DNA from: Desulfobacteraceae bacterium
Lineage (GTDB): Bacteria > Desulfobacterota > DSM-4660 > Desulfatiglandales > Desulfatiglandaceae
Assembly (NCBI GenBank): GCA_030589225.1
Contig: JAUUWD010000009.1
Location: 1 to 13,483, forward strand
DNA: 13,483 nucleotides
Direction: 5' to 3'
The number at the start of each line of letters is the position of its first letter. Position 1 is the first letter of the stretch. The position numbers were made by a program, and so were the translations under genes. The notes below the pieces were generated by a model. That model was not told the origin of the DNA and ran no database searches. It saw nothing but the letters and a program-made list of their open reading frames with translations. Positions 5,756-13,483 of this stretch are shown one piece after another.

Positions 5756-7816
5756 ATGGCTAACAATAACGGTAACAGGCTCCAACATCACCTAACTGCT
5801 GTCAAGGAAGGTCAGCGATGTTTTGAAAATGCCTTCGAAAGTATTTCCAGGATGATCCTGGAAAGTGAAATTGAAAAGGTTGTGGTGAATGGTAGAACAA
5901 CTTACGATTTCACAATATTTCGCACAGGGAAAAAGCACATAATCGGCATCTATGATGAAATCAACAGCTTTGTGTCCTTTGTGAAGGATGCTGCTGAAGG
6001 TGGGTCATCTAAAGAAATGGCTTTCGTGCTCGTGGGAGAGCCTGGAAATGGGAAAACATTCTTTGTTGAATTCCTGTGCAGCAAATACCGTAGTTTCCTG
6101 ACCAACGAAAAAAACCGCAAGTACACCTTCAGGTTCACCAATATGGACAGGCTTGGGAGTTATGGAAAAATTTCAACCATTGAATCCCAGACTTACGAAG
6201 ATCCCATGATCCTGGCCATGAATCTCTTTGAGAACCCGGACGACAATAAAACTTTTCTTGCGAAACAAATTGGGTTTTCGGACAAGGAAATAGAACACCT
6301 TTATGATAACTACCGACCATTGGGTGCATGCAGCGGCTATATGTGGAACGATATTATAAACTTAGCGGATGGCAATATCGACGAGATGCTCAAGCACATC
6401 GAGATTATCCCGGTTCCAATGACTGAAAGTCTCGGGACTATAACGGGAAAATATCCCGCGAAAGACAAGATCACATCCTCTGCCGTGGATCTATTGGGGG
6501 AAGAGTCCATCCAGCGATTGCTCCACATCACAGACACCAATAACCCGTATCGTTTTGATTTAAGGCGTGGTGCACTGGCGCGTGTTGCCGGTGGCGGCAT
6601 CCATTTCAGCGACGAAGTATTCAAAAACAAAAAGGACCTGGTCCAGGTATATCTCGGCGTTATCCAAAACCGCGTTATAGAAATTGATGGCTACAAGTGG
6701 CCCATTGATACCTTGATCCTCGCTACGAGTAACAATTCCGAATTTAATCGGTTTCTGTCTGAAAAGGAAGAAGCACCCATAGTGGACAGGTGCCGTATCT
6801 GCTACGTCTCACATAATACGAACTACAAGTTACAGGAAAACCTCACTTCATACGCCATCGGAAACGACGCCAAAACTACCCTTGACAGGAAGAGCCTGCA
6901 CCGGGATCCCAGCCTTAACTACGCGACATCGGTGGCTGTGGTATTGACTCGCTTACCTCGTAGCGAAAAATTGACTGCCATTGAGACTATGAAACTGGCT
7001 GCAGGTGAAGTGGCAGGTGAAAAGAGCATCAAGACGCTCGCTGAAGTGATTGACACTCTCAACCAGGATCCGGATATCACAAAACGTTTTGGTCAAAAGG
7101 GATTGGGGCAGCGAAACCTGGGCAGAGCCATTCAATTGCTGATAGAAAGCTCAGAGACCAATGAAGGTCGTTGTATGTTCGCGTATGACATTTACAAAAC
7201 ACTTGAACGGGTGGTCCTGGACTATGTGACTGAAGTCAATGACAGGGCCAAGTATCTTGAAGATCTCAAGACAGCTAAGGGAATGTACCGTGAACGCATT
7301 ATGACCGAGATGTTCAACGCCTACATGGATGAACCTTTTGCCATTCGCAAAGACGTAATGAACTATGTGAACATGATCATTGGTATTGATGCGGAAAACC
7401 TTGGTCCTGATAAGATGTGGAAATACAAAGACCCGCAGACCGGGGAACTTAAGGCCTTGAAGGTGGATGAGCGTTATATCAAAGCTGTCGAAGAAAGGCT
7501 GGGACTTAAAACAGAAGAACAACGGGAGACCTTTAGAACTTCCATCCGGAAAATTTACGGCCAGAAGATCTCCGTCGATCCAAATTACGATTTTATGGAC
7601 AACCTGGAACTGGTCAAGGCGGTTACTGACGTTAGGCTGAAATCGGATATTGCAGGGGCTGGCAGCCTCATTGGTGCGCTTGCCAATCGCACAAATGAAG
7701 AAAATCAGAAATTGTACGATCGTATGATCGACACCATGCTGAACAAACTTAACTACTGCAAAACATGTGCTCAGAAAACCATCGAGTATTTTTGCACGCA
7801 GGAGGATGAGAATTGA
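5756..7816 (+). CDS. prkA: PrkA-family AAA+ protein (first, divergent paralogue)
   Basis: A 686-residue cytoplasmic AAA+ ATPase of the PrkA ('serine protein kinase', YeaG) family. Walker A is GEPGNGKT (94-101). Walker B is GIHFSDE (281-287) with a classic Asp-Glu pair. Sensor 1 is LILATSNN (320-327), and a DRCR stretch follows near 344. The C-terminal third has the PrkA C-domain pattern: an Asp-Pro-x-Thr-Gly-Glu motif (KDPQTGELKA), a VEERLGL segment and helices to the end. It lacks the CPxH/CxxC pair seen in the second paralogue but ends with C668, C671 and C680. I chose ATG 5756 because AAGGTGA lies just upstream; an open extension from TTG 5651 has no family similarity. PrkA proteins have been called both kinases and ATP-dependent proteases; the activity is not settled. 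The gene overlaps the next one by 11 nt. Confidence 0.88.
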   Translation: MANNNGNRLQHHLTAVKEGQRCFENAFESISRMILESEIEKVVVNGRTTYDFTIFRTGKKHIIGIYDEINSFVSFVKDAAEGGSSKEMAFVLVGEPGNGKTFFVEFLCSKYRSFLTNEKNRKYTFRFTNMDRLGSYGKISTIESQTYEDPMILAMNLFENPDDNKTFLAKQIGFSDKEIEHLYDNYRPLGACSGYMWNDIINLADGNIDEMLKHIEIIPVPMTESLGTITGKYPAKDKITSSAVDLLGEESIQRLLHITDTNNPYRFDLRRGALARVAGGGIHFSDEVFKNKKDLVQVYLGVIQNRVIEIDGYKWPIDTLILATSNNSEFNRFLSEKEEAPIVDRCRICYVSHNTNYKLQENLTSYAIGNDAKTTLDRKSLHRDPSLNYATSVAVVLTRLPRSEKLTAIETMKLAAGEVAGEKSIKTLAEVIDTLNQDPDITKRFGQKGLGQRNLGRAIQLLIESSETNEGRCMFAYDIYKTLERVVLDYVTEVNDRAKYLEDLKTAKGMYRERIMTEMFNAYMDEPFAIRKDVMNYVNMIIGIDAENLGPDKMWKYKDPQTGELKALKVDERYIKAVEERLGLKTEEQRETFRTSIRKIYGQKISVDPNYDFMDNLELVKAVTDVRLKSDIAGAGSLIGALANRTNEENQKLYDRMIDTMLNKLNYCKTCAQKTIEYFCTQEDEN

Positions 7817-9215
7817 ATACAACGTGAATCCTGAACTTTTAAAACTTTACAATGAGTTCAAAACTAAAGGGCTGACGCCACAGCAGGAACAAACTATTCT
7901 TCTGGAATTGCACGACGAAGGCACCCATGACGCTCTTGATGTGTCCATATACGCCAAGGACGCTGGAACCGAAGTGTTCTTCCGCCCACGCCATAATTTT
8001 TACGAACACAACGATTTTTCTGCACTGCAAGCCATCCCTGCGTTTCAAAGCACTTATGTCTCCAGGATTCGCTCCATTGACGAACTTCTGGAACGTGACA
8101 AGAAGAGAGAAAAAGATGGTTTCCCTCGAAAAATACGCGTGGGCCGTTTGGTTAAGCCGGGAAAAGGCGGCAAGGATAAGATAGTAATCGTCCCTACCAC
8201 TGTCGAAGAGAAGTTTATTCACGACACTTCGTTTAAGTCCCCGGATGAAGATGCGTCATCGGGCGGGTCAGGAGAAGGCGAAGAGGGTGAGGTTATAGGG
8301 GAACAGCCGGTTCGTGCCCCGGATGGGTCGGGGGCTGGCCCAGGCGAAGGACAGGGTGGCCCTCACGAAATGGAGTCGAGCGCCTATGATCTGGGCAAAA
8401 TCCTCACTGAGCAATTTGAACTCCCCAATCTCAAAGACAAGGGCAAGAAGCGCTCCCTCACCCGTTACACCTATGACCTTACTGACAGGAATCGCGGATT
8501 TGGTCAATTCCTCGACAAAAAAGCCACTTTGCGAAAAATCCTGGAAACCAATATCACCCTGGGACTTGTGCCCGATATAGACAATATTGATTCTACGCGC
8601 TTTTTGATCTCACCTAACGACAAAATTTATCGAATCCTCTCCCGTGAAATGGACTACGAATCGCAGGCTATGGTCTTTTTCCTGAGGGACTACTCCGGTT
8701 CCATGGCCGGCAAACCCACTCAACTTGTTGTAGCACAGCACGTGTTGATCTATAGCTGGCTCCTTTACCAATATGCCAGGCAGGTGGAATCCCGTTTCAT
8801 ACTTCATGACACTGAAGCGAGTGAAGTGCCGGATTTTTATACCTATTATAATTCTAAAGTTGCCGGAGGCACAAAGGTAGCCTCTGCCTATCGCCTGGTA
8901 AACGAAATTGTGGAAAAGGAAAATCTGATCAAAGACTATAATATTTACATATTCCATGGCACAGACGGTGATGATTGGGACGCTGACGGGAAAGAAACCA
9001 TCCCAGAGGTAAAAAAGATGCTGATCTATGCCAACAGGGTCGGGATCACAATCGCCGAAAATGGGCTCGGCTCAAACCAAAACAGTGAAGTTGAAAAATA
9101 CATAAAGGAATCAGGCCTATTGGATGAAAAGCCTGATTTGTTAAGGCTTGATGTCATGAAGCAAGATGCGGATGAACCACGTCTGATTGAAGGAATCAAA
9201 CATCTTATTTCGTAA
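7806..9215 (+). CDS. yeaH: DUF444/YeaH-family von Willebrand A protein
   Basis: A 469-residue protein of the YeaH/YhbH family, the usual partner of PrkA. The N-terminal part (1-145) is charged and helical, followed by a flexible Gly/Glu-rich linker (about 151-186). The C-terminal half is a VWA domain with a full MIDAS metal site: DYSGSM (295-300), T356 in AGGTKVASA, and the acidic TDGDDWD loop (386-392). The length is near the family norm. The ATG at 7806 lies inside the end of prkA (11-nt overlap, different frame); GGAGG abuts this ATG with no spacer, which is odd, and an ATT codon 6 nt further on has ideal spacing. The overlap argues for translational coupling and a physical AAA+/VWA pair, as with MoxR-like ATPases and their VWA partners. 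The substrate is unknown. Confidence 0.9.
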   Translation: MRIEYNVNPELLKLYNEFKTKGLTPQQEQTILLELHDEGTHDALDVSIYAKDAGTEVFFRPRHNFYEHNDFSALQAIPAFQSTYVSRIRSIDELLERDKKREKDGFPRKIRVGRLVKPGKGGKDKIVIVPTTVEEKFIHDTSFKSPDEDASSGGSGEGEEGEVIGEQPVRAPDGSGAGPGEGQGGPHEMESSAYDLGKILTEQFELPNLKDKGKKRSLTRYTYDLTDRNRGFGQFLDKKATLRKILETNITLGLVPDIDNIDSTRFLISPNDKIYRILSREMDYESQAMVFFLRDYSGSMAGKPTQLVVAQHVLIYSWLLYQYARQVESRFILHDTEASEVPDFYTYYNSKVAGGTKVASAYRLVNEIVEKENLIKDYNIYIFHGTDGDDWDADGKETIPEVKKMLIYANRVGITIAENGLGSNQNSEVEKYIKESGLLDEKPDLLRLDVMKQDADEPRLIEGIKHLIS

Positions 9216-9297
9216 CATATCGTTTTACAGACAAACGTTTTAGATATCTAAATCCTCAGTGGTTTGCAGATAAATGTATTCCTAAAATGCCGTACCA

Positions 9298-9389
9298 AAT
9301 TGAGGAATTTAGGGATTCAGGAATTTAGGAATTAAAATCAAGAAAATACCTTCAATTCCTCAATCCTAAATTCGGAATTCCTCAATTCT
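9298..9389. repeat. AATTCC-type fold-back repeat between the VWA and spoVR genes
   Basis: The left arm (9298-9333) consists of AATTGAGGAATTTAGG-like units. The right arm (9353-9389) is made of the same units in reverse (CAATTCCTCAATCC, AATTCCTCAATTC). Together they can fold into a long imperfect A/T-rich stem with a spacer of about 20 nt. The right arm resembles 5164-5188. The surrounding 209-nt gap (9216-9424) holds no gene. A perfect 14-bp palindrome TTTAGATATCTAAA is at 9239-9252. The element could reduce read-through from the first two genes, or be a neutral insertion. Confidence 0.65.
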
Positions 9390-9424
9390 ACGGTGATGCA
9401 CTCCGGGGCTTATTTTACGATTAA

Positions 9425-11116
9425 ATGATCGTAAACCCCAAAAAGATGATCTTAGGGTCTATAATGGAATTGATCGATCAACATACAAAGAAAATCATGG
9501 AGGGCTGCAAGGAAAGAGCACGAAAGTGTGGTCTGCGCTTTCAGGATGAAACTCTTGAATATATTGTGACCAACCGGGACCTGCTGGAACTATCTCCGAA
9601 ACTAATGATTCCAACGCTCTACGATTACTGGGTTCACGATGTGGACGTTATCAAAGAAAAAGGCAGGTATGAGCTCTATCCGGCTAATCCGTATGAAACT
9701 GTCATTAACACCCGTCCGGCTATCTCCTTTTACAATGACAATAACCCGGATTGGTTGAATGTGATGATCTTCTATCACGTTCTGGCGCATATCGATTTCT
9801 TCCAGAACAATCTTTTCTTTCGCCATTCCTGGGACTACGATTTTACCGGCCAGGCCCTCTCTGATAAGCGGGTAATCGCCAAGCTCAGGGCTGAGAAAGG
9901 AAGATGGGTGGATTACGTTATTGAATTTTCCCGGGGAATAGATAACCTTGCAGGTTTCCATGACGAACTCACGCGCCTGAACCGCATTAATGTAACAGAC
10001 GGATCAAAACGCATGGATTTCTACTTTGACGTATTCCTGCAGTCTGAAAAAAAAGCGAAGACAAGCGAATATCTCAAGGAAATCGAAAGATACAATGACT
10101 GTGTTAGTAAATACGGGGACCTCGGAGAACAGACCTTCTTTTCCGAGGTGATTACGAAATATCCTGAATTTGAAGCTGTCTTCGAAAAAAGCATCAAGAA
10201 AAAACCTAAGCGTAAAATGGATTTGATTCAATTCTTGATGGAGAATTCCGAGGTCCTAAACAAAGATGAAAATAAGTGGATGAAATCAGTGTTACAGGTA
10301 GTGCGTAAAACATCCATATTCTTCCAGCCACAGATCCGAACAAAAATCATGAATGAAGGGTGGGCCAGTTATTGGCACGAAAAACTTTTTCTGCAGGATG
10401 ATCGCATAAAAGGACACGAAGTGGAGTTTGCGCGGGTAAATGCAGGAGTGACATCAATGCCTCGCGTTGGACTTAACCCGTATGCACTCGGTATGCGGCT
10501 GTTCAGCTACATAGAGGAAATAGCCGACAAAGGCAAATACTCCATTGAGTTCAAGAGGCTCCATGATGCAGAGGAACGAGAACAATTTGATACGCACACT
10601 GGACAGGGACAGGACTTTATTTTCAAAGTTCGCGAAAACCTCTGTGATTTCATGTTCGTAAACAGCTTCGTTGAGCGGGATTTTGTCACTCGTCATAAAC
10701 TGTTTGTGGCGGGCAAAAGGCTAAATACGGCCAAAATGGTTTGGGAGTATTATGTAAAGAGTCGGAAAGCAGAAGACTATCGCCAAATGCTGATAGACTC
10801 CCTGTATCACCCTCCTCATATTGAAATTGACACGGAAAAAAGCAGCAACAATACCCTTTATCTCATGCATCACTTTGAGGAAAAACCCCTGGTTAGTGAA
10901 TTCATCGCCAATACCATGTTAGGGATTGAATATCTCTGGGGAGGACCGGTTCAGATTGAGACAAGCGAGATCCTTTCAAGGCCCTCCTCACAGGGACAAA
11001 ATTCCTTTCCAGGTTCTTTGACTCCGATGAAAGAAGAAAACACTGAGCCAGAAGTGAAATGGCAGCGGGTTTTGTATACCATGGAAAAGCGAAAGATCTC
11101 CAAGAAAACAATTTAG
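9425..11116 (+). CDS. spoVR: SpoVR/YcgB-family protein
   Basis: A 563-residue member of the SpoVR family (Bacillus spore cortex protein; YcgB in E. coli), slightly longer than the roughly 470-510 usual. Family signatures are in order: LYDYWVHDVD (65-74) and RYELYPANPYETVINTRPAISF (81-102), FYHVLAHIDFFQNN with H118 and H122, then MNEGWASYWHEKLF (309-322) with E311 and H318, and LNPYALGMRLF later. The His/Glu motifs look like a possible metal site, though no enzyme activity is established. The region 205-265 is lysine-rich, and the last 50 residues look disordered. The start is uncertain: ATG 9425 has no close ribosome site, while ATG 9464 (residue 14) has TTAGGG just upstream. It lies 13 nt before the second prkA gene and is clearly co-transcribed with it. 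Confidence 0.92.
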   Translation: MIVNPKKMILGSIMELIDQHTKKIMEGCKERARKCGLRFQDETLEYIVTNRDLLELSPKLMIPTLYDYWVHDVDVIKEKGRYELYPANPYETVINTRPAISFYNDNNPDWLNVMIFYHVLAHIDFFQNNLFFRHSWDYDFTGQALSDKRVIAKLRAEKGRWVDYVIEFSRGIDNLAGFHDELTRLNRINVTDGSKRMDFYFDVFLQSEKKAKTSEYLKEIERYNDCVSKYGDLGEQTFFSEVITKYPEFEAVFEKSIKKKPKRKMDLIQFLMENSEVLNKDENKWMKSVLQVVRKTSIFFQPQIRTKIMNEGWASYWHEKLFLQDDRIKGHEVEFARVNAGVTSMPRVGLNPYALGMRLFSYIEEIADKGKYSIEFKRLHDAEEREQFDTHTGQGQDFIFKVRENLCDFMFVNSFVERDFVTRHKLFVAGKRLNTAKMVWEYYVKSRKAEDYRQMLIDSLYHPPHIEIDTEKSSNNTLYLMHHFEEKPLVSEFIANTMLGIEYLWGGPVQIETSEILSRPSSQGQNSFPGSLTPMKEENTEPEVKWQRVLYTMEKRKISKKTI

Positions 11117-11129
11117 TTCGATAGAAGAC

Positions 11130-13469
11130 ATGGAAAACGTCAAAAAAGCAATACAACATCTCAATAGCAACATGAGCGACCTGGATCAACGCTCTCCTAT
11201 CCCATTTGAAGAATTCCTCCAGGTACTCGTTGAACAGCCATTTACTGTGATTCGCAATGCCTTCCAGGTGTTCCATGACATGATCAAGACCTATATCGGA
11301 GTAGGTGTGGATGAGTATCCCGATGACCCCGAGTCCATTAATTTCGTCAAATACGACTGCAACCGGCTCTTCGTTGAAGGATCAGACCACCCGTTCTTTG
11401 CTGACAGGCTTTTCGCAAACAGGCTGATCAATCTGGTTGAAGCTCTAAAGCGTGGTGCACAGCAAAACAAGATCTATATTTTTGAAGGCCCTCCTGGCTG
11501 CGGGAAGAGTACATTCTTGAACAACCTCCTGATGCGATTTGAAGAATATGCCAATAAGGAGGATGGCTCTCGCTTTGAAACCGTATGGAGATTAGATCGA
11601 AAAACACTGGGCGGTTTCATCGAACATGAGACCATGCCTCTATTTGAAAAACTGTCACAATTTTTGCAGATGTCCGCACAGGATGGGAACGAATTTGTGA
11701 AAGGACATGATCCTGCACACTTATCCAAAAACCACAATGAGTTCATTAATGACTGTGCCTTTCCCCGGTTAAATGGGGATTATGTCGAGATCTCCTGCCC
11801 CAGCCATGATAATCCTATCCTCATGATACCAAAGCCTTACCGCCGGTCATTTTTCAATGACCTGTTTAACAATAATGAATTTAAGTGGAAGCTATTTGCT
11901 GAAAAGGAATATGAGTGGGTTTTCAGGGACAATGCCTGTACTATTTGCAGTTCTCTGTACCAGGCCCTTCTTAACAAGCTAAAGAGTCCTATGGAAGTCC
12001 ATAAAATGCTGTACGCACGACCATACAGATTTAACAGACGGCTGGGAGAAGGCATCAGCGTCTTCAACCCGGGCGACAAAACCATGAGGCAAAATATCTT
12101 AGGCAATCCCATGCTTCAAAGACAGATAAATGCACTTTTCAAGGACAGCAACCAGGTCAACTATGTTTTTTCGCGATATGCAAAGACCAATAATGGCATC
12201 TACGCCCTAATGGATATAAAATCACACAATACTGATCGTTTGATCGAGCTGCATAACATTATAAGTGAGGGTCTCCATAAGGTGGAAGACATCGAAGAGA
12301 ATGTGAATTCGCTTTTTATGGCCCTCATGAACCCGGAAGACAAAAAAAACATTCAAGGTTTTCAGTCCTTCTCAGACCGCATTGAATATATTAAAATCCC
12401 CTACGTTCTGGATTTAAATACAGAGGTGGAAATTTACCGCAACATTTTCGGCAGGCATATTGACGACAGTTTTCTTCCCAGAGTCCTGCACAATTTTGCC
12501 CGGGTTGTCATTTCATCCCGGTTGAATATCAAATCAGAAGCCTTGCTGGAATGGATCGATGATCCTAACAGGTATAATCTCTATTGTGATGAGAACCTGC
12601 AACTCCTCAAGATGGAAATCTACACAGGACATATCCCAACATGGCTTACAGAAGAAGATAGAAAGCGATTTACAGCCAAACGGAGGCGTAAAATCATTGC
12701 CGAATCGGAAGCAGAGGGGCAGAAGGGCTTTTCCGGACGTGATTCAATAAAAATATTTAATATGTTTTATTCCACATACGCCAAAAAAGACAAACTCATC
12801 AACATGTCCATGTTGTGCAAATTTTTTAATAAAATCGGTAAAGAATTGAACGGATCAATACCAAAGGGCTTTCTGGACTCTCTGATTCATATGTATAACT
12901 ACACAGTCCTGCAGGAAGTTAAGGAATCGCTTTACTATTACAATGAAGAACAGATCTCCAGGGAAATCCAAAATTACCTGTTTGCCATCAACTTTGACAA
13001 GGGGTCAGTGGAAACATGTAAATACACCGGAGAAAAACTGGAAATTACCGAAGACTTTTTCGAGAGCATTGAGACTCATTTTTTGGGCGCAAAGATCGAC
13101 AAGGAACGGCGGCTATCCTTTCGAAAAGAAGCTCAAAAAGAGTATACGTCCAAAACATTGACCCAGGAAATCATGCTTGACGGGAAACCCATTGTGGAAA
13201 CTAACCTTTATAAAGATATGCATGAGCGATATGTCTATAATCTGAAGGAAAAGGTGCTGGATCCCTTTCTTGAGAACGAAAACTTCCGCCGCGCCATCAA
13301 GGATTACGACACTGAAGCTTTCAAGGCTTACGACAAAAGGATTCGAGGAGATGTCACTTTCCTGATGAACAATCTCTGCGGAAAGTACAGATATACCAAG
13401 CAGGGCTCAAAAGAAATCTGCATATACGTCATTGACAATGATCTGGCCAAGAACTTTGTGACTCCTTAG
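11130..13469 (+). CDS. prkA: PrkA-family AAA+ protein (second paralogue, canonical-type architecture)
   Basis: A 779-residue PrkA-family protein, longer than the usual 630-690. Walker A is GPPGCGKS (120-127). The middle carries CPSHDNPILMIP (223-234) and CTIC (270-273), matching the CPMHEEPL and CPxC pair of many PrkA proteins, so zinc binding is plausible. The Walker B equivalent, GIYALMDIK (356-364), lacks the usual Asp-Glu pair and keeps only D362. FMALMNPED (396-404) is sensor 1 and FSDRIEYIKIPYVL (414-427) follows the family pattern. FSGRDSIKIF (534-543) opens the C-terminal domain, which runs to the end and includes CKYTGEKLE. The ATG at 11130 has only a weak GAAGA upstream, and translation may be coupled to spoVR, 13 nt away. 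It is complete; 14 bases follow the stop, so further operon genes cannot be judged. Confidence 0.9.
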   Translation: MENVKKAIQHLNSNMSDLDQRSPIPFEEFLQVLVEQPFTVIRNAFQVFHDMIKTYIGVGVDEYPDDPESINFVKYDCNRLFVEGSDHPFFADRLFANRLINLVEALKRGAQQNKIYIFEGPPGCGKSTFLNNLLMRFEEYANKEDGSRFETVWRLDRKTLGGFIEHETMPLFEKLSQFLQMSAQDGNEFVKGHDPAHLSKNHNEFINDCAFPRLNGDYVEISCPSHDNPILMIPKPYRRSFFNDLFNNNEFKWKLFAEKEYEWVFRDNACTICSSLYQALLNKLKSPMEVHKMLYARPYRFNRRLGEGISVFNPGDKTMRQNILGNPMLQRQINALFKDSNQVNYVFSRYAKTNNGIYALMDIKSHNTDRLIELHNIISEGLHKVEDIEENVNSLFMALMNPEDKKNIQGFQSFSDRIEYIKIPYVLDLNTEVEIYRNIFGRHIDDSFLPRVLHNFARVVISSRLNIKSEALLEWIDDPNRYNLYCDENLQLLKMEIYTGHIPTWLTEEDRKRFTAKRRRKIIAESEAEGQKGFSGRDSIKIFNMFYSTYAKKDKLINMSMLCKFFNKIGKELNGSIPKGFLDSLIHMYNYTVLQEVKESLYYYNEEQISREIQNYLFAINFDKGSVETCKYTGEKLEITEDFFESIETHFLGAKIDKERRLSFRKEAQKEYTSKTLTQEIMLDGKPIVETNLYKDMHERYVYNLKEKVLDPFLENENFRRAIKDYDTEAFKAYDKRIRGDVTFLMNNLCGKYRYTKQGSKEICIYVIDNDLAKNFVTP

Positions 13470-13483
13470 AAAACAGCAACCCC

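Noticed and set aside
7767..7805. Upstream GTG start for the VWA gene at 7767
   Set aside because: It would lengthen the overlap with prkA to 50 nt, and the added residues simply read the conserved prkA end in another frame.
7151..7822. A long 223-codon minus-strand frame opposite the end of the first prkA
   Set aside because: It is antisense to well-conserved PrkA sequence, resembles no known family and has no start signals.

Overview
The window is a chromosomal segment of a Gram-negative-type bacterium. The gene mix suggests an anaerobic or metabolically versatile deltaproteobacterium-like organism (Desulfobacterota): a three-part TRAP uptake system, an AcsE-like methyl-tetrahydrofolate methyltransferase, and degenerate short-period repeats between genes. 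That taxonomic guess is inference; there is no rRNA or other marker gene here.

Left half (1-4869), all on the minus strand, transcribed right to left. First comes a methyl-THF:corrinoid-protein methyltransferase of the pterin-binding family. Next is a GntR/FCD regulator with its own promoter and a candidate autoregulatory operator, then a TRAP transporter in the order dctP (periplasmic receptor), dctQ (small membrane subunit), dctM (large permease, cut by the window edge a few codons before its stop). A hairpin sits between dctP and dctQ. This looks like a regulated uptake and C1-transfer locus; the substrate cannot be read from the sequence.

Middle (4870-5755) is a divergent intergenic region. 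It holds an approximately 137-bp repeat whose second copy lies between the GntR gene and dctP, other short-period repeats, two palindromes sharing a half-site, and a strong sigma-54 type -24/-12 promoter at 5538-5552 facing the right half.

Right half (5756-13469), all on the plus strand, is a four-gene block: a divergent PrkA (AAA+ 'serine protein kinase' family), a DUF444/YeaH-type von Willebrand A protein, a SpoVR/YcgB-family protein, and a second PrkA closer to the canonical type. The same families are encoded by yeaG-yeaH and ycgB in E. coli and by prkA, yhbH and spoVR in Bacillus, where they are tied to starvation, stationary phase or sporulation, but their biochemistry is poorly understood. 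The unusual point is that two different PrkA paralogues bracket one VWA and one SpoVR gene behind a sigma-54 promoter. The most likely reading is an ATP-driven AAA+/VWA remodelling or signalling module acting with SpoVR under nutrient stress. This is the part of the window most worth following up.
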